A stretch of DNA of 64,000 bases, from the NCBI RefSeq assembly GCF_900107935.1, contig NZ_FNVG01000014.1, positions 79,789-143,788 of the forward strand. Direction: 5' to 3'. The stretch comes from Vibrio hangzhouensis. GTDB lineage: Bacteria; Pseudomonadota; Gammaproteobacteria; Enterobacterales; Vibrionaceae. Shown one piece after another: positions 63,914 to 64,000 of the stretch; the first letter of the stretch is position 1, and every line of letters begins with the position of its first letter. Under the pieces are notes generated by a model. The model searched no databases. It was not told the origin of the DNA and saw only the letters and a program-made list of their open reading frames with translations. The translations under genes were made by a program, and so were the position numbers.

Positions 63914-63998
63914 GGAGGGGTTCCCGAGTGGCCAAAGGGATCAGACTGTAAATCTGACGGCACTGCCTTCGATGGTTCGAATCCGTCCCCCTCCACCA
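63914..63998 (+). tRNA. tRNA-Tyr (anticodon GTA)
   Basis: 85 nt. The acceptor arm GGAGGGG pairs with CCCCTCC and the encoded CCA follows discriminator A. The anticodon stem-loop is CAGACTGTAAATCTG with GTA, a long variable arm is present (class II tRNA) and the T arm has GGTTCGAATCC. It may be the first gene of a tRNA cluster continuing beyond the window. Confidence 0.97.
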
Positions 63999-64000
63999 TA

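Overview
This window looks like a chromosomal segment of a marine gammaproteobacterium, most probably a Vibrio. The coding density, AT-rich gaps, tesB/ybaY/atl/ffs block, LamB-type porin and TRAP/hexuronate cluster all fit. Genus is inferred from gene content; species is not claimed. No prophage, integron array, CRISPR array or complete transposase gene was seen.

Layout. 1-1113: start of a metal-efflux operon (TolC-type protein cut by the window edge, plus a Met/His/Cys-rich small secreted protein) behind a textbook MerR/CueR-type operator with a 19-bp promoter spacer. 1125-9304: miscellaneous genes (a 57-residue ORF, HopJ-family protein, LysR/LysE pair, cupin, GFA enzyme, diguanylate cyclase, PpiB, small secreted protein) separated by gaps with repeat debris. 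9421-20966: an oligosaccharide (probably beta-glucoside) uptake and hydrolysis locus: LamB-like porin, circularly permuted GH3 beta-glucosidase, five-gene Opp/Dpp-type ABC importer and LacI regulator, with recurring TGAAA/TTTCA inverted repeats as candidate operators. 21958-25232: beta-barrel protein, SxxK serine hydrolase and divergent LysR.

25460-35448: a guanidine-assimilation operon. A guanidine-I (ykkC) riboswitch leads a NitT/TauT-type ABC transporter, two DUF1989 proteins (carboxyguanidine deiminase pair), a biotin-dependent carboxylase usually annotated as urea carboxylase, and allophanate hydrolase. Upstream of the riboswitch I see a candidate sigma-54 promoter and an NtrC-like site, so the operon may combine nitrogen control with ligand sensing.

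36503-46411: a glucuronate catabolic cluster (TRAP transporter, UxaC, UxuB, UxuA, KdgK, Eda, GntR regulator). Four TTGGCATGCCAA-type operators and a perfect CRP site lie in the divergent control region. The minus-strand arm has landed against a truncated PKD-like surface-protein fragment. 46443-50290: racemase-like protein, YgjV, a PD-(D/E)XK-like unknown next to a truncated thioredoxin-fold gene, cytochrome c and an esterase lipoprotein. 50346-57658: hairpin repeats, then a block syntenic with enterobacteria (4.5S RNA, Atl, YbaY, TesB, DecR-like Lrp regulator, CdsH-like PLP enzyme), interrupted by an aldehyde dehydrogenase with a decayed dehydrogenase partner. 57694-63998: soluble chemoreceptor, DUF1244 protein, RND efflux pair and tRNA-Tyr.

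Intergenic space carries at least three copies of a 119-120 bp double-hairpin element with a compensatory base-pair change, and other remnants with shared ends.
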